64,000 nucleotides of DNA from Sipunculus nudus (Eukaryota > Annelida > Sipuncula > Golfingiida > Sipunculidae), in assembly GCA_026874595.1 (NCBI GenBank), contig CM049317.1:10206382-10270381 (forward strand), in the 5' to 3' direction. The translations under genes and the position numbers were made by a program. Shown here one piece after another: positions 31,034 to 44,900 of this stretch; the stretch's first letter is position 1, and every line of letters begins with the position of its first letter. The notes under the pieces are model-generated. The model had not been told where the DNA came from. It ran no database searches and worked only from the letters and a program-made list of their open reading frames with translations.

Positions 31034-31330
31034 CGAGAATATAGGTTACAGAGACCTAATTTAAGGTTTCTGAGGAAAACTTTTGTGAACCTCTCAAATA
31101 GCAGAGGTTCGTGATTCTAGGCTTTATAGTTAACAATTTTGCCCTGTAAACAGCCCGGTGGCCAGACAAAGGTTGATCGCTATAGCTCAGATGACTTGTC
31201 AACTGAGCTAAATATGTGTAAATTGTTCGAAAAAATAAAGATTGGGCCACCAGTCTGCAGGAACTAATGAAACACTCCATAATCAATATGCATGCAAAAA
31301 AATTCTGGTGACCAATGCATTAGTTGTTCA
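31034..31330 (-). mobile_element. Helentron-like repeat, family A, partial copy
   Basis: Minus-strand 5' end near 31212 (TTTAGCTCAGTTGACAAG, then TCATCTGAGCTATAGCG). The remainder is monomer sequence on both sides, with no CCGT tract and no 3' end. Confidence 0.6.
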
Positions 31331-31371
31331 GATACTAGTTTTTGTATCAAATTTTAAAATTGAAACCGGTA

Positions 31372-32245
31372 GTCAACTAGCGACTACGTGTATCTGCCAA
31401 AATAAGAGTATGACGGGTGAAGCGAGGCATGGATTGAGTGGTAAGGGGAAATTGAGTAAGATGTGTTGCATATATGCATGGATGTCTGCCACGAAAACAT
31501 GATTGTAGGTGGGGCCAACTGTTATTTGAAAGAGAAACTATCCAAGATGTATACATGTGCAAAATTCCAGGTGGATAGTCAGACCACTGCCAAGATATGA
31601 GTGATTTTATCCCACGGCAGACAGATGGAGGCTGTGCAAAAATGGATGCAGGTGGCACCACCAGTTTTGTGTATGATAAAGACCTAGGTGAGATCACATG
31701 CAAGATTTAATGAAGATACGACAAATCAGTCCGGAGATATTAGCATGGATGTCTTCAGCGTGAACGTGAATGTAGGTGGCGCCACCTCTCATAAAACAAG
31801 AAAGCTATCCAAGAATGTATATGCATGCAAAATTTCAGGTGATTAAGTCCAACCACAGCAGAGATACGAGTGATTTTAACCCAAGGCGGACAAACGGATG
31901 GACACTGTGCAAAAATGGTTGCAGGTGGCAGCACCAGTTTTTTGTATGATATACAGCTATCCAAAAGCTACACTGGTGCAAAATTTCAGCCATATCATTA
32001 AAATGAGTCCCAAGATATGTGGTTTAATGTGTAAACACAGACGCACAGATCAACACATTGCAGAGAGGATAAGTCAGAGGTCAACTCAAAATGTTCAGGC
32101 ACCAGTTCGCATGTGACTGGATAATTGGGTCAAGTTTCAGAAAAATCAGTCCAGTGGTCTCCGAGGAGTTCTCAAGAAACGAACGTGGTGGTGGCTGACA
32201 AAAACATAGTATCCGCAAAACATTGTTTTCGTGGATACAATTATT
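31372..32245 (-). mobile_element. Helentron-like repeat, GTATCCGC family
   Basis: Minus-strand 5' end at about 32242 (TTGTATCCACGAAAACAATG...TTTTGCGGATACTATG). The 3' end is at about 31372-31400, with a GGCAGATACA inverted copy followed by the hairpin region CGTAGTCGCTAGTTGACTAC. GGTGGCGCCACC or variants separate the monomers. Confidence 0.65.
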
Positions 32246-32332
32246 CTAGGGGGTACTTCTGAGCCCCATAGCTGCGAGGATATGGGTGATCACTATAGCT
32301 GAGAGGAATTTCAGTCAGCTGAGCTAAAAAAT
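32246..32332 (-). repeat. Family A 5' end fragment
   Basis: Minus strand starts TTTTTTAGCTCAGCTGACTG and reaches only into the first monomer before meeting the GTATCCGC family. Confidence 0.6.
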
Positions 32333-32450
32333 TATGAGAAAGAAAGAAAAGGTGACTGAATTGTATAGAGCATGAGAGAGTGAGACAGAGAGAACATTTG
32401 AGAAATAAAGAAAATATGACTGGAAATATGAATGAGAGAGAGAGAGCGCG
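32333..32450. repeat. GA-rich simple repeat
   Basis: GAGA-rich stretch resembling 30580-30780. Confidence 0.55.
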
Positions 32451-32911
32451 ATATACATAATTAGTTAGAATACACATGGAAAGGGTGTATGTAAAAGGTA
32501 TGTAAAAGATCCAGCGTGACCAGAGGTCTGATCTTGGGCGTGGGCTACAACGCCAGACTAGGAGAAGGAATATTGAGAATGACCACCAGGTGGCGTGCAT
32601 GCTATGCTTATGTTATGCGCCACTGTTCACGCCAGGTGTGAGCTTTATAATTATTTCCATTTCTGTATTGAAGGAAGCAAACGGTTTTAGAAAAAAAATA
32701 TTGGCAGAACCATAAAATCTTATAGTGAAAACACGTAAGTGTATAGTTAACATACCTGGTATGCCAATTGGTCCTTGTAAAGACAAGCCTTTAAATGTTT
32801 TTTTTTGTGATCACCCTGAGAGCTTTTAATTAACTTTGTTGATTTACACCTTGTTATTTTGTACCTTTCACAAATGGTGGGTTCACACATTATTTGTATG
32901 TCACAAACCCC

Positions 32912-32918
<7 letters not shown>

Positions 32919-32960
<42 letters not shown>
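32919..32960. repeat. (TA)n microsatellite
   Basis: TA tract of about 42 bp. Confidence 0.95.
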
Positions 32961-32965
<5 letters not shown>

Positions 32966-32992
32966 TATATAACATGTATAATAAAGGAAGTA

Positions 32993-34955
32993 TCTAGGCA
33001 GCGGACTGCAGAGTGTCAGAGCCTTGAGAATCTGCGCAGCTGACAGCTGCCAAGACATTAGTCCAGCCTCTGTGCAGCCGACAATGCTTTCATTGATATT
33101 ACTGAGTGTCAGCTGCCTAGATGTGTGACATTATAGACCTAGTAGTAATGGGAAGTAAAAAAATGCTGAAATGAATAAAAAACAGGTAACAGGATTGGAT
33201 TTTTAACTTGATAATGAAAACACCAAAATGCAGCATCACATTGTATGTAATATAACTCAAATAGTATGGTAAAAAATGTCATGCTTGTGCATTGGAATAA
33301 ATACACCTACACTACATGTATTTGTCCACTGTATTTTATTAATGCAAGTCAGCAGCATTAAAGATGTTGGAATACAATTGGTATTATCAGTACTGTAATT
33401 TTGACATAGAACTGAGCAGTAAAGATTTAACGTTTTAAGTTATCAATATGCAAGAAATGGTATATTTCAGTAACACCCTTTAAGTAATATTGGAACTTAA
33501 CATATTTGGTATTTTTTTTATAATTTTTTCAGTGTCAAATAAGCTATAATATATATATATACTAGCTGATAAACCCGGTATACCAGGTTTATTACCGGGG
33601 TTGGGGAGATATATTAACTGAGATTTGGAATGTTTGCTCAATTTTTTATTCTTAAAGATAACAGAAAATAGTTTTTATGTGGTAAACTGTCTCAATCAGA
33701 TATGTATAAATATTTTTTACATTTATTTTGTGGGGCTGTCCTCGTGGCAAGAATACCGTGGTATGTTTATCTTGAAGACCTGGTCAGTGATGATGTTTAC
33801 ATTTTGAACCGGAATTTAGGTTTTCAATGATATTTGACTGGATTCTATCATTGGACGTAAAAAGATAACTTGATGTGAGGAACACATGAAAAATTTATTA
33901 AATGTACGTTGCAAGGAAACTGTTCCTGAAGAAAGAAACAGAAATATCCATACCTCGTAAGTAGCAGAAGGTGACCCAACGCGAATAGGCCCAAGTATAG
34001 AATCCTGTATTGATCTCATATGATTGTTCTAAACTGACTGGACCGTCTCATATAAGTAGTAATCAACATAAGTCATGACAAGCCTGATGATATGACATGG
34101 ACATGCCTCTTACTTGAATCATGAATCCTAAACATCATTACGTCTGTCCGTATACACCCATAACCTTGTCCACGTAGACCGGATTCTATTCTCGCTCCCG
34201 GGACTCCAGGCGAGGGTCCGTATCCCATTTTCAGCCACCGCAACCCTTTTTTTTCCCATCGTATCATACAAATTTTGAGGCCTGAGACCCCTGACACCAC
34301 TCCATCCCAACCCCACCCCTGTTACTGAAATTGGGACCTTGAATTAGGTTTTGTCATTAATCCTCCAGGGTTGAACTCGTGTTTTTCCCTTTTATTGACC
34401 ACGCATGTGGTTGAGAGCCTCGTTCAAATGTGAGGCCAGGCAGGGTCAAATCCATCACTGAAAGCAAGCGTTATTAATACGAACAATAGTAGTGTTTGAG
34501 GCTGAGTGACCACGATGCAGGCATTACGGTCATTGCCAAAAGCAGTTTGGCTTTGCTCGGTTTAACCTCTGTGCAAGTCAGTAAAAACGGAAAAATCACT
34601 CAAAATTTTAAGTACATTAAAAATTATTTATTCTCATATCGCTTATGTCACTGCGGGGATAATAACCTTTAAAATGAAGTACACAACGTGGTTTTAGAGA
34701 ACATTGCAAACAGAAGTGAGCTGAATTCCTTTTATAAGTATTAGATAAGATATATATGTGCTTTATGTATATTTTGTACAATTTAAGTTCAAATAAATGT
34801 AGTTATATACATATTGTCCATTATGATGTAATGTATGATTAAATGTATGTAACTATACCATACTAGGTCTAGAATGCAACTCATCTAAGCAGCTGATACT
34901 CAGACTGAGTCTCAGTAATATCAGTTAAAGCTTTGTCGACTGCCTAGAGGTTGGA
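32993..34955. mobile_element. Possible 2 kb element bounded by inverted repeats
   Basis: Left 33085-33147 (TTGATATTACTGAGTGTCAG, CTGCCTAGATG, TAGACCTAGTA in order) is matched by the reverse complement of 34860-34935 with small gaps. The outer sequence CTAGGCAGCGGAC on the left matches CTAGGCAGTCGAC on the right. Nothing coding is recognised inside. Within it, 33560-33600 has TAAACCCGGTATACCAGG, a small hairpin. No target duplication is obvious. Confidence 0.45.
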
Positions 34956-35910
34956 CTATGGAAAGTCTAGGGATTCTTGCATTTATAAATCAGTATTTAT
35001 CAAAAAAGAAAGCTATTATTAGACGGAGATCTTCATAAAATAACACTGAACTGTGTATAACCTAACAATATTAGGCTATGAACAATTTCATATTTAGCTC
35101 AACAGAGATACAGTTTATGGGGTGTAACCAAACACATGACATTGAACTTTATGCATTTAAACATGCATTTTTTTGTTTCCTCATTTTTGAGGAACTCTAA
35201 TATTATGAAATCCTTTTGCTCCTGTCCATCGAGAAGAATTCTCCAATGAGAAATACAGTTCCAACTTCCATTTTATTTTAATCTTTCCTATTGATAAGGA
35301 ATCCTAATCTTGCTAGGCAGTCTCTTCTTTACATTAATGCAGACTGTCAGTACACTGTATCGTTCAAGGGCATCATTAACATTACTCTAATAGCAAAATT
35401 ACAAATAACCACACTAGTATTTACATACCTGTCTTTGCTCATTTGTTTTTTTGTTAATGGGTAAATATTGTACTGATTTTCTGCAAATACACACAGCTGT
35501 AATTCTTTGCTGAGAAATCTACCCTGAAGTATGCAGTGAAATATTAGGCCTATATATCAGACAGTTTTCAACACAGAATACTGAGAGTAAGATGCAGTAG
35601 CTTACTTCAATCCACCCTTGTAGTCCAGTTTCTGCTAAAAAATATTTCTTAAGGGTTAATCTGTAAACAGACTGGTTTCTGCTCTGATGGACACCAGATA
35701 ATGCTATTCGCACACATCTTCATTACTCCTCACTGATGATGACAGGTAGTATATGCTCACACTAGACTGGCTTCTCCTCACAAATGATGACACCAGATCA
35801 CACACTGGTGACAATGTCTACTCAAGACTTACTAGGTACTTGACAAACCAGCATCTGTACACCCTAGACTGGTCTCTGCCCTTAATTATGGGCCAAATCC
35901 TGGTGACTTA
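34956..35910. other. Downstream flank of HUS1
   Basis: Covers the presumed HUS1 3' UTR (minus strand). AATAAA occurs on the minus strand near 35272. No other gene seen. Confidence 0.45.
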
Positions 35911-35996
35911 TCAATCAGACACATGTGGCAGAAAATATTGCAGTGACAAGTCCTCATGTAGTAGGAAAAGGTGGACTACTGTGCCATCCACTAAAT
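35911..35996 (-). CDS. HUS1: HUS1 coding exon 8 (last)
   Basis: Acceptor TTTTTTTTCAG; two bases complete Asn, then [27 protein letters not shown] and TGA. Confidence 0.93.
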
Positions 35997-38900
35997 CTGA
36001 AAAAAAAAGATTTTAATAAGACTGAACTGAAAAAACACCGCAAAATAATGCATTAACATCATACTAGTAGTAACTTTAAAGGCACCTTTAATGTATATAT
36101 CATATATATATATGCACATAGATTGATGAGAAAGAAAACCATCATGCAAAGATCCCTTCCCACATACTTTCAACTAGAATACAGGTAGTTGACAAGCGAC
36201 TATGTGTATCCGCCGAAATCAGAGTGGGACCGGTGAAGTGAGGCATGGATTGAGTAACAAGGGGAAATAGAATGAAGTGTGTTGCATATTAGCATGAATG
36301 TCTGCAGCCGAAATGTGTATGTAGGTTGTGTCACCTACCACAATATCCAGAAAGCTATCAAAGTGGTATACAAATGAAAAATGTCAAACCACTGCCGAGA
36401 TATGAGTGATTTTATCCCACGGCAGACAAACAGATGGACGCTGTGCAAAAATGGTTGCAGATGGCACCACCAGTTTTGTGTATGATAAAAGAGCTATGTG
36501 AGATCTATACACATGCAAAATTTTGGCCAAATCGGCCAAATGGTTCCTGAGATGTGAGCTTGGATGTCTGCAGCGTTAATGTGAATGTAGGTGGCACCAC
36601 CTGTCATAAAATCAAGAAAGCTATCCAAGATGTATTAACCTGCAAAATTTTAGGCAGATAGGTCAAACCACCGCCGAGGTATGAGTGATTTATCCAATAG
36701 CAGACAAACAGATGGACGATTGCAAAAATGGTTTCAGGTGGTGCCACCAGTTTTGCATATGATAAAGAGCTAAGTGAGATCTATACACATGCAAAATTTT
36801 GACCAAAATGGTCAAACAGTTCCCGAGATATAAGTCAGGATGTCTGCAGCGTAAATATAAATGTAGGTGGCGCCACCTGCCACAAAATCCAGAAAGCTAT
36901 CCAAGATGTATAAACCTGCACAATTTTAGGCAAATAAGTCAAACCAGTGCAGAGATATGAGTGATTTTATCCCACGGCAGACAAACAGACGGACGCTGTG
37001 CAAAAATGGTTGCAGGTGGCGCCACTATTTAGTATGTATGTTCTAAAGCTATCCAAGGGCTACATTTGTGCAAAATTTTTTTGGGATGGGTCAAATGGTT
37101 CCTGAGATAGGTGGGTTAATGTGTCAAAACAGACGCACAGATGGAGGCACTGGAGAGAGGAATGGTCAGAGGTCAAAACAAAATCGGGGCACAGCATTTC
37201 ACAAGTGACCCGAATATAATCCCGGGTTTCATAGAATTCCGCCCAGCGGTTACGGAGGAGCTCTCTGGACACCTACGAGGTGGCGGCGGTGGGCTGAAAA
37301 CATAGTATCCGCAAAACTCTGTTTTGGCTGATACAATTATACCATATTACAAATAAAGGCCAGTTATATATATTAAGGATTCTAACTTATGTCTTGTGTT
37401 AGAATGCAACAAGTCCAGTTGGGCTTATTTTAGGTTTCAGTTTAATATCACTTATCCACAACCTGAACAACACAAAATAGGAAGATAAATAATGCTCTTA
37501 TAAGTGAAGGGGTACAACTGTCTGTTTTAATATCCAATTCTTAAATTTTCATTATTACACAATATTCTGATCACTTACTACATATGACTCTGGTTGGGTT
37601 CACCTGTTGTCCTGACAAGAACTGTGCCAGTTTCTTTATATCAATTCGAACCTCAGCAAAATCGTTGGGAGGCCAGTCCTTGTTCTGGTGCTGCAGTTGT
37701 CCATCACCACCTCCAGCATCGGCTGAAAAAAAAATACAAGACATAACCCTGAATAAGGCAAATGAATGGGTAATGATGCTCTTACTATTGCTTATCATTA
37801 CCAAGACATTTAATATTTAACTTGACACTTACATTTATGCATAATAAATACAGCTAAAATCTTTTAATGAATCAAATTTTTTACTGCTACTCTTGCCACC
37901 AGGTGGAGTTAGTCATACCCATAACTGGTCAAAAAAGTGGATTACTGGAAGACTTTGGCCAGGAGTCTTATTGCCGAAGGCAATCTGATTGGGACTCAAA
38001 CCCAAAACCTTGCAGTAACAATTCAAGTGCCCTTAACATTATGCCACCATGCTCCACAAATGTGACAGGTTTTACTCTGAATGCATATCTTTTATCCTTC
38101 AATTCCTTGATGAAGTAAATGTATCCATAGTTAACAAAATTTTATATTACTTACACCAAGTAGGATATTCTATGTCCCTGAAATGTGTTGTTACAGTCAC
38201 AATATCAGTGTCCATTTTAAGTTTCATCTCTCCTGACTGATTGGCTGCTAATACCTGGAAAACATAATGAAAATGTATAAAAAAAGTTCGCTGCATTAAC
38301 TTCACAAAAGAGATATACTTTTTCCATCATCCTGATCATGAACATATATTTAAAATCGCATGTAGAAATATTTAGGTTTTTTTTGCTTAATATGTAGTTT
38401 CTTACTCATCCCCTACTTCTATGAAAAATGTAAAAGGTGTCTTTTTCTTAAATTCCAAGGGACCATACATCACACAACAATATATCCCACTGTTATTCAC
38501 TATTATTTGTCATGCCTATGTATTGGACATGTCATGCCTATGCTTAAAGGGACATTATCAGGAGCAATATTATGACTATCCTTTCACACAATCAGTTCAT
38601 TTTTGCTTTATACAAAAGTTTCAAGGCAAAACCATCCCAGCACAAGGTCTCAATAAGTATTGTTGAGATGTTTTCAACTTGTTGTTGTTCTGGGTGTTTG
38701 TAAATACAGACCATGCGTGTGTCTGTTTACAATAACAAGGCTGTGTGACTGGAGGTAGAATTTTGAGCATGTGTGACAGATCCCAAAGAAAGAGTACATG
38801 TAGCCCAAACTAGTCCATACATGTACCTTCATGTCCATTGATATATCTCTGCTGGATGGACATTGTCCAGAGCTGAAAGGAAATTCATGTAGAACTTGTG

Positions 38901-41900
38901 TAACAGATGTCATAAGGTCCAGGGGCCTCAGCTGAAATGACACAGGAAGCACAGTGCAACCCGTGTATCGGGTCCCAGACCTGAGACACCGCCACATTTG
39001 ATTTTTCAGACAGGGGAAACATGTATTACATTTTTTTGGCATGTCAGTCAGGGCATCATCTCCTGATTGACATGTGTTGTGGCCCGAGTGACAGTCTCAC
39101 GCACTGTTTTATGTTGATGCCTGTGATCAAGTCTGGTCCATAGTTTTTAAAACTCATGTGCATGAGCAACCCAATGGTTTTAGGGTAATATTTTGGAAGG
39201 TACCGATTTATTTCAAAGAGAAGATGCTATTTTTCATGTTAATTCAACATGGTCTATAGTTGATTAGGCCCCTTTTAAGGTTTACATAAAATTCTTCATT
39301 AAATACTCACTGAAGCCCAATTAAAGCCAGCTATTTGCCCACCCTTTCTGTAGAAAGAGTGATTTCTGTATGTGATTTCTGGCTCACTCTTTGAACATAT
39401 TAATGAACTGTAGGGAATTCCTAAGAAGGAAATTATAACACCCCAGTGGTGGATGCAGGACCTGTTTATCTACAAACTGATAGTAAATCTGGTACATCCC
39501 CCATTTCTGACAAACAGAAAAGAACATATAACCTGAGGTGGTTGGTGACAAATGTGCAAAGGTTGAAATACTGAAGTTGCAATATGCCATTGCAAATCTC
39601 TGGTTTGTCCGTCTGACTTGCCTACAGATGCCCTTGTTGAATGTCTAGGTTGTTTGGCCCCCATTGTTATAAATTCATGGATATAAACAAAAAGAACAGC
39701 CTGTGTGTGGTGGAACTGACATTTTCTGGCATATTTTTATAACAAGGGACCCATGGGTCACGGCGCTCAGCTGTTATATATGATTAAAAAATATGATTTG
39801 GGAAAGAGGCACATGCTTGTTTTGTGTGGTAATAAATATAAGCTTTATTATGAGTTGTTGGTGTTTAGCTTATGTATGATTTTGATAGTATCTTTGGAGA
39901 CAGGGAAGAGGATTGATTTCATTTATTTTATTTACAAATGGAGTGCTATTGTCACACAGATTTTGACTTGGCTATATAACTTATAAGCAGCACATATAAT
40001 AAAAGAGTTTAACTATTTATTAAAATTTAATAACAAATATTGTGCCAATATAATTTTTATTAAAAAAAAATAATAAGAAAATCATATGATTTTTTAAAAT
40101 AAATTATAACTGAAATGATTATTGAAATAATATTATAGAATATATTCATGAATGCATTCATGAATACATTTTGAAAGTATCTGCACTGGTATTCAAATAC
40201 TTTCAATGTTACCTGATTTCCCATTCTAATGCAATAAAATTTAATGTAGTACATATTCATATTCGTATTCAATTACATTTGCAAAGCATTTGCACCATGT
40301 CTAGTATTTATTCAGTTTTAGCTAAACAATGATGTTGAGAATCCAGAATATACAAAATTCACAAATTTAAATAATGATCATAAGTACCTGGTTTTATGGC
40401 TTTTATTTATGTTAAAAAAATAAATGTAATATATTCACTTTGGACTACTTTCACATCAATCTACACACTAGACACAGTAGGAATCTAGATTAATATTTTC
40501 AACTGCATCTTTGTCTATCATTAATTTCCTTCATATGATCCCTAATGATTAGTAATGAATAATATAATTTATATTTTTTAATAATTAAAATTTCACTGAA
40601 AAATACCATAGGTGACTGCATGGTGTTATTTGGATTAACATTGACATTCTATCCATCCATACAAGATTCTTACATCATCAGTAACTGCAAGTTAATTTTC
40701 TGTTACTCATCAACTAACAAATTCCTTTTCTATAAATTTTTCTTTAATTTTTTATAGAAAAACCAATACAAATTTATTAATTTATTGTTTATTGTTATGT
40801 TGTTTTTCAAAACAACTACTAGATGAGTTGGGTTGGACACCTGTATCAACTGTGGCTGGGCATTAGCTGCCTGGCTGCCCCAGTGTATGCTTCGCTCAAG
40901 CATGCATAATCTGATAAAAGGTCAACAAGGTCAACATACAGGTGACTGAAGAGGGGCTGGATTAAGCCTGGGTCTGACATGGTCTCATAAAAACATTAAT
41001 AAAAGCTACAATATTTAGCCAATTTCTTTCAGTTTTCTAAACTACAAAGGTGAAATCCTTATGTGTGCATAATATGTGTGCTCTCAGGAAACAAACGTGC
41101 CATGGTCAAAGTTGGGTAAAATTTAAAGTACTAATTTTATATTTATACTAATAACTTATAAAATTTGAAAAATTCAGAACTAATTTTTGGTATTCGATTG
41201 AATCTTGATTAAATAATGTTACATCCCTGACAAAAAATCTCTAGCTTCAGCAATCCTCTTGTTAAGGGAGTAAATATATTTCTTGATTTTTTAAAAAGTG
41301 CATTATGTTTGGGCCCATAACTTAAAACAATTAGGCAATACTGACATCATTTCTGGCATGTGCATAGTGAATGTATAGAAAAATATGTATATTATATATG
41401 ATCAAAGTCAGATCAGTGTTTTGATACATTAAAGTGGAACAATGCCGTTTTAAAGGAAAAATGAAGTTTTTCATTAATATTTCAAAGGAATTAAGTCCTA
41501 GTGATCAAATTCTTGGCATGGTAGGGGATTTTGGAGACATCTAACTGTATGCTAAATTTAAGGAACTTAGAGCTGAAGCTGGGGAGCTGAGGTCTAGCAA
41601 ACTGCATAACACTAGCTTGATGTAAACTTGATGTGACATGGTGCTTGAAAACTAGATTAAAAATCTACAGTTTTTGATCAACTGGTTTCAAATTTTTGGT
41701 GTTAACAGACAAAATGCTAACAAAAACATGCTGTGAAAATTAAATCCACAGTACTTACAGGAAAAAAACATGCCATGGTCAAACTTGAGCAAAATTTAAG
41801 GTACCAATTTTATATTTTTGCCAATATTTAAAAAAATTTAACAGATTTTGATCTAATTTTTGGTATACAATTAAATTTTGATCAATTTAAGTTGTATTAC

Positions 41901-44900
41901 TGAAAAAAGTCCCTACCTTTAACACTTTTGGTCTTAAGTGACCAAATATCTTTCCTGATTTTTTTACAAAGTCCATTATGTTTGGGCCCATAACTTTTTA
42001 AAATTAAATAATACAGACTTAATTTCTGGCATGTACATAGGAACTATATAGAGGAATATTTATGGTTAATATGAAGAAAACCAGATGAGTGGTTTTGATA
42101 TTAGGCAGTCCTGAAGTGTGAAAATAGATTTCTAATAAAAAAATTGAGGTTTTTCCTTAATATCTCAAAGGAACAAAGTCCTATTGACCCAATTTTCGGC
42201 ATGGTAGGAGATTTTGGGGACATCTAACTGTATGGCAAATTTCAGATTTATAGGTCCAATGGTGTCGAAACGTGCCAGTCTTACGGACGGACATCCGGAC
42301 GACGGACAATGGACCAGGACTATAGCTCAGATGACTTATAGTCACCTGAGCTAAAAAGTTCAAGTGATTATGTTTAGATAATAGATGTCAAATATCAGAA
42401 GGGGCTGCCTTTAATGCTCTAACGGATACATCAACATGGGACAGTGAAAAGTGTTATGGTAGGAAAAGACTACCTAATACTGTGCATACTGACACAAGAT
42501 CATCCCTTAGACATGCATACTTACAACAAAATTGCTGAGGTTCTTCATTCTGTCGATAATATTTCTGACAAGTTTCAATGAAGGCAGATACATACACACC
42601 TGGAAAAAAAAATATTTTTACATGTTGTTACCACTACACATTCACCATTTTTATAGAATCATAAAGCTTTTATGATGCACATATGAGAACTTTTTTTATC
42701 CTCAGAACTTTGGGAATATGCTGGCATATGTATGTATTAATGTACATCTGCAGACTTCCATGTCAGTTTGGAACTATTAACAAGATGTTTATCGACTGCA
42801 CCTGCCGGTCCTGGGTGTGTGTTCATCCCTAGTGCTTATTATCATCACCAAGGAACTCTCCACTCAAGGTGCACTCATCTGTGAGTGCCACACTGCAATA
42901 GGGCATGGCCTTCCCATTAAGCTTGCAGACAGCTCACCCTGGGTTGGGCTGACCATGAAAAATCTTACCACTCTTTTTAATTTACTATCTCAATGGTTCA
43001 AGTCCTATGATCTTCCACAGAATTAGGTTAAAGACAACTGTTTACCAAAAATACAGGCTTAAGGCCAAAGAAAAAGGTATGGTTTTCAGGCACTTTTTTT
43101 TCAGGAATCAGTGCAATCAGGTAATTTTTTTTCCAACTTTTATTGTTCGTTTCAATAAAAATGTCATAGGATCAGGGAAATGCATGATAACATAATAACA
43201 GATTTTTTTTGCTAAACAGGTAAAAGCACTTCATAACAAAGGAAATCTACCTAAATTGTATTATTTTGTCTTCTTGAGAGATGGAAATCAAAATAAAAAT
43301 CTTTGATGCAGGGGGTTAAAATTTAAGCGGGCTGTGCCTGAGAAACATACCTTTAATTTTTTTTGGCCTATCAGATATTTTACTACTTGTTAAAATAAAA
43401 AAAAGCACTTCTGGTTCATCATGTTCTATTGATTAATTCTACCATTATTGATTTCTAAGTAACTGAATTTAATCAAGGTAAACATATTTTTGTATTTCAA
43501 CACATGCATTGCATCAAATTAAGACATCTATGGTTCCTCAATATATATTTCAATACCTACATAAAATACAGGAATTTAGCCATCATGTATCTTAACATTA
43601 TCATAGAACATAATAAATTCAAATCTTAATCTAAGAAAAAGAAGTTAATTTTATATTTTGATACATAGCTTATACTTACATCAAATACAGGCATTTCAGG
43701 CTCATCATATTCACTCCACAACCTTCGAGGTATAACTGTGACGGGAACATCATGTGTCACAAGTCGTGAATGACTAGATAAAGAAGGCTGCAAATCAAGC
43801 AAATGAAAACACATAATTACACTAGATAATGTAGAAATATAATAGACTGAACCACTTTGGTCCAGTTTGATTTTTGCTTCACATATTTTCATGGCATTTG
43901 ACATGGGGGATATACCAATGTGCTGAGAGGATGTTCAATGAAACCTGACTTTTTTATTGTCACATTTTAAAAACAAAGTAGTAATTATCACAATGCTGCC
44001 ATCTGTATTTCACTGACAAAAAGTTTACACCTTTGTGAGAAAATAGTACTGCAACCATCTGCAAGACATGAAAACAAAACATCACAATTTGAGAGATGGA
44101 TACTATTGCAGCCGGTAATTTTCTGCACGCTTCTATCATGGGTACACCTGTAACAATATCCACAAAACATCTCTCCTGTGCCCAATTCACCTCTATTCTA
44201 ACTTTGATTATTTTTAAGATTCTTGGTAAATAAAAGATTTAACTTAAAACCAAGATACAGTGACTGTCAATCCTATCTACAGCCTTGCTCAATTACCATC
44301 TGATTGATGGAACAGCTAATTACACTTGGGGTTGTTCATGTCCACAGAAATAATGGGTCACCCTTAACATTTAGCTACTTTTTATACTTAAAAAAATATA
44401 ATATTTATGTGACAGAAGCTCCATGTTCAAAGTTGAGAAAGAAAAACAAACTGACATGTTAAAAAGATTTAACTTGTGACAAAGTGGAAAGGTGTTCCCT
44501 TATATCTATTTTTAAGAATATTTACGACACTGATAGGTATACTTGTAGGAGATTTTAAATATATTGGCCTTTGCTTAATATCAATGATATTAAGTGCCAT
44601 TGGTAGCACTGAAAAGTTATAGGATATTGAATTAACAACATTTCTGAAGTAATTTGCAAAGTTTGCAGCTTTCCTTTTGGAATTCTTAGTTTATGAAATA
44701 TAAAAATAATCACCAAATTCCAATGGGCTTCCCTTTGTGCACAAAAGAGCAAGAACAAATGGTCACATGCCTATGACAATAAAGGACAATACACAGCTCT
44801 CCAGTTATGACATACAAAAAGAAACAGCAATGAGGTGACAGAGTTGAATCTAGCATTGCCAGTGACCTCTAGTGGAGATTAGACAAACTAGTGTTTCTTA

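Noticed and set aside
38674-39042. 122-codon minus-strand frame in HUS1 intron 5
   Set aside because: No domain, no splice support and not needed by the HUS1 reading frame.
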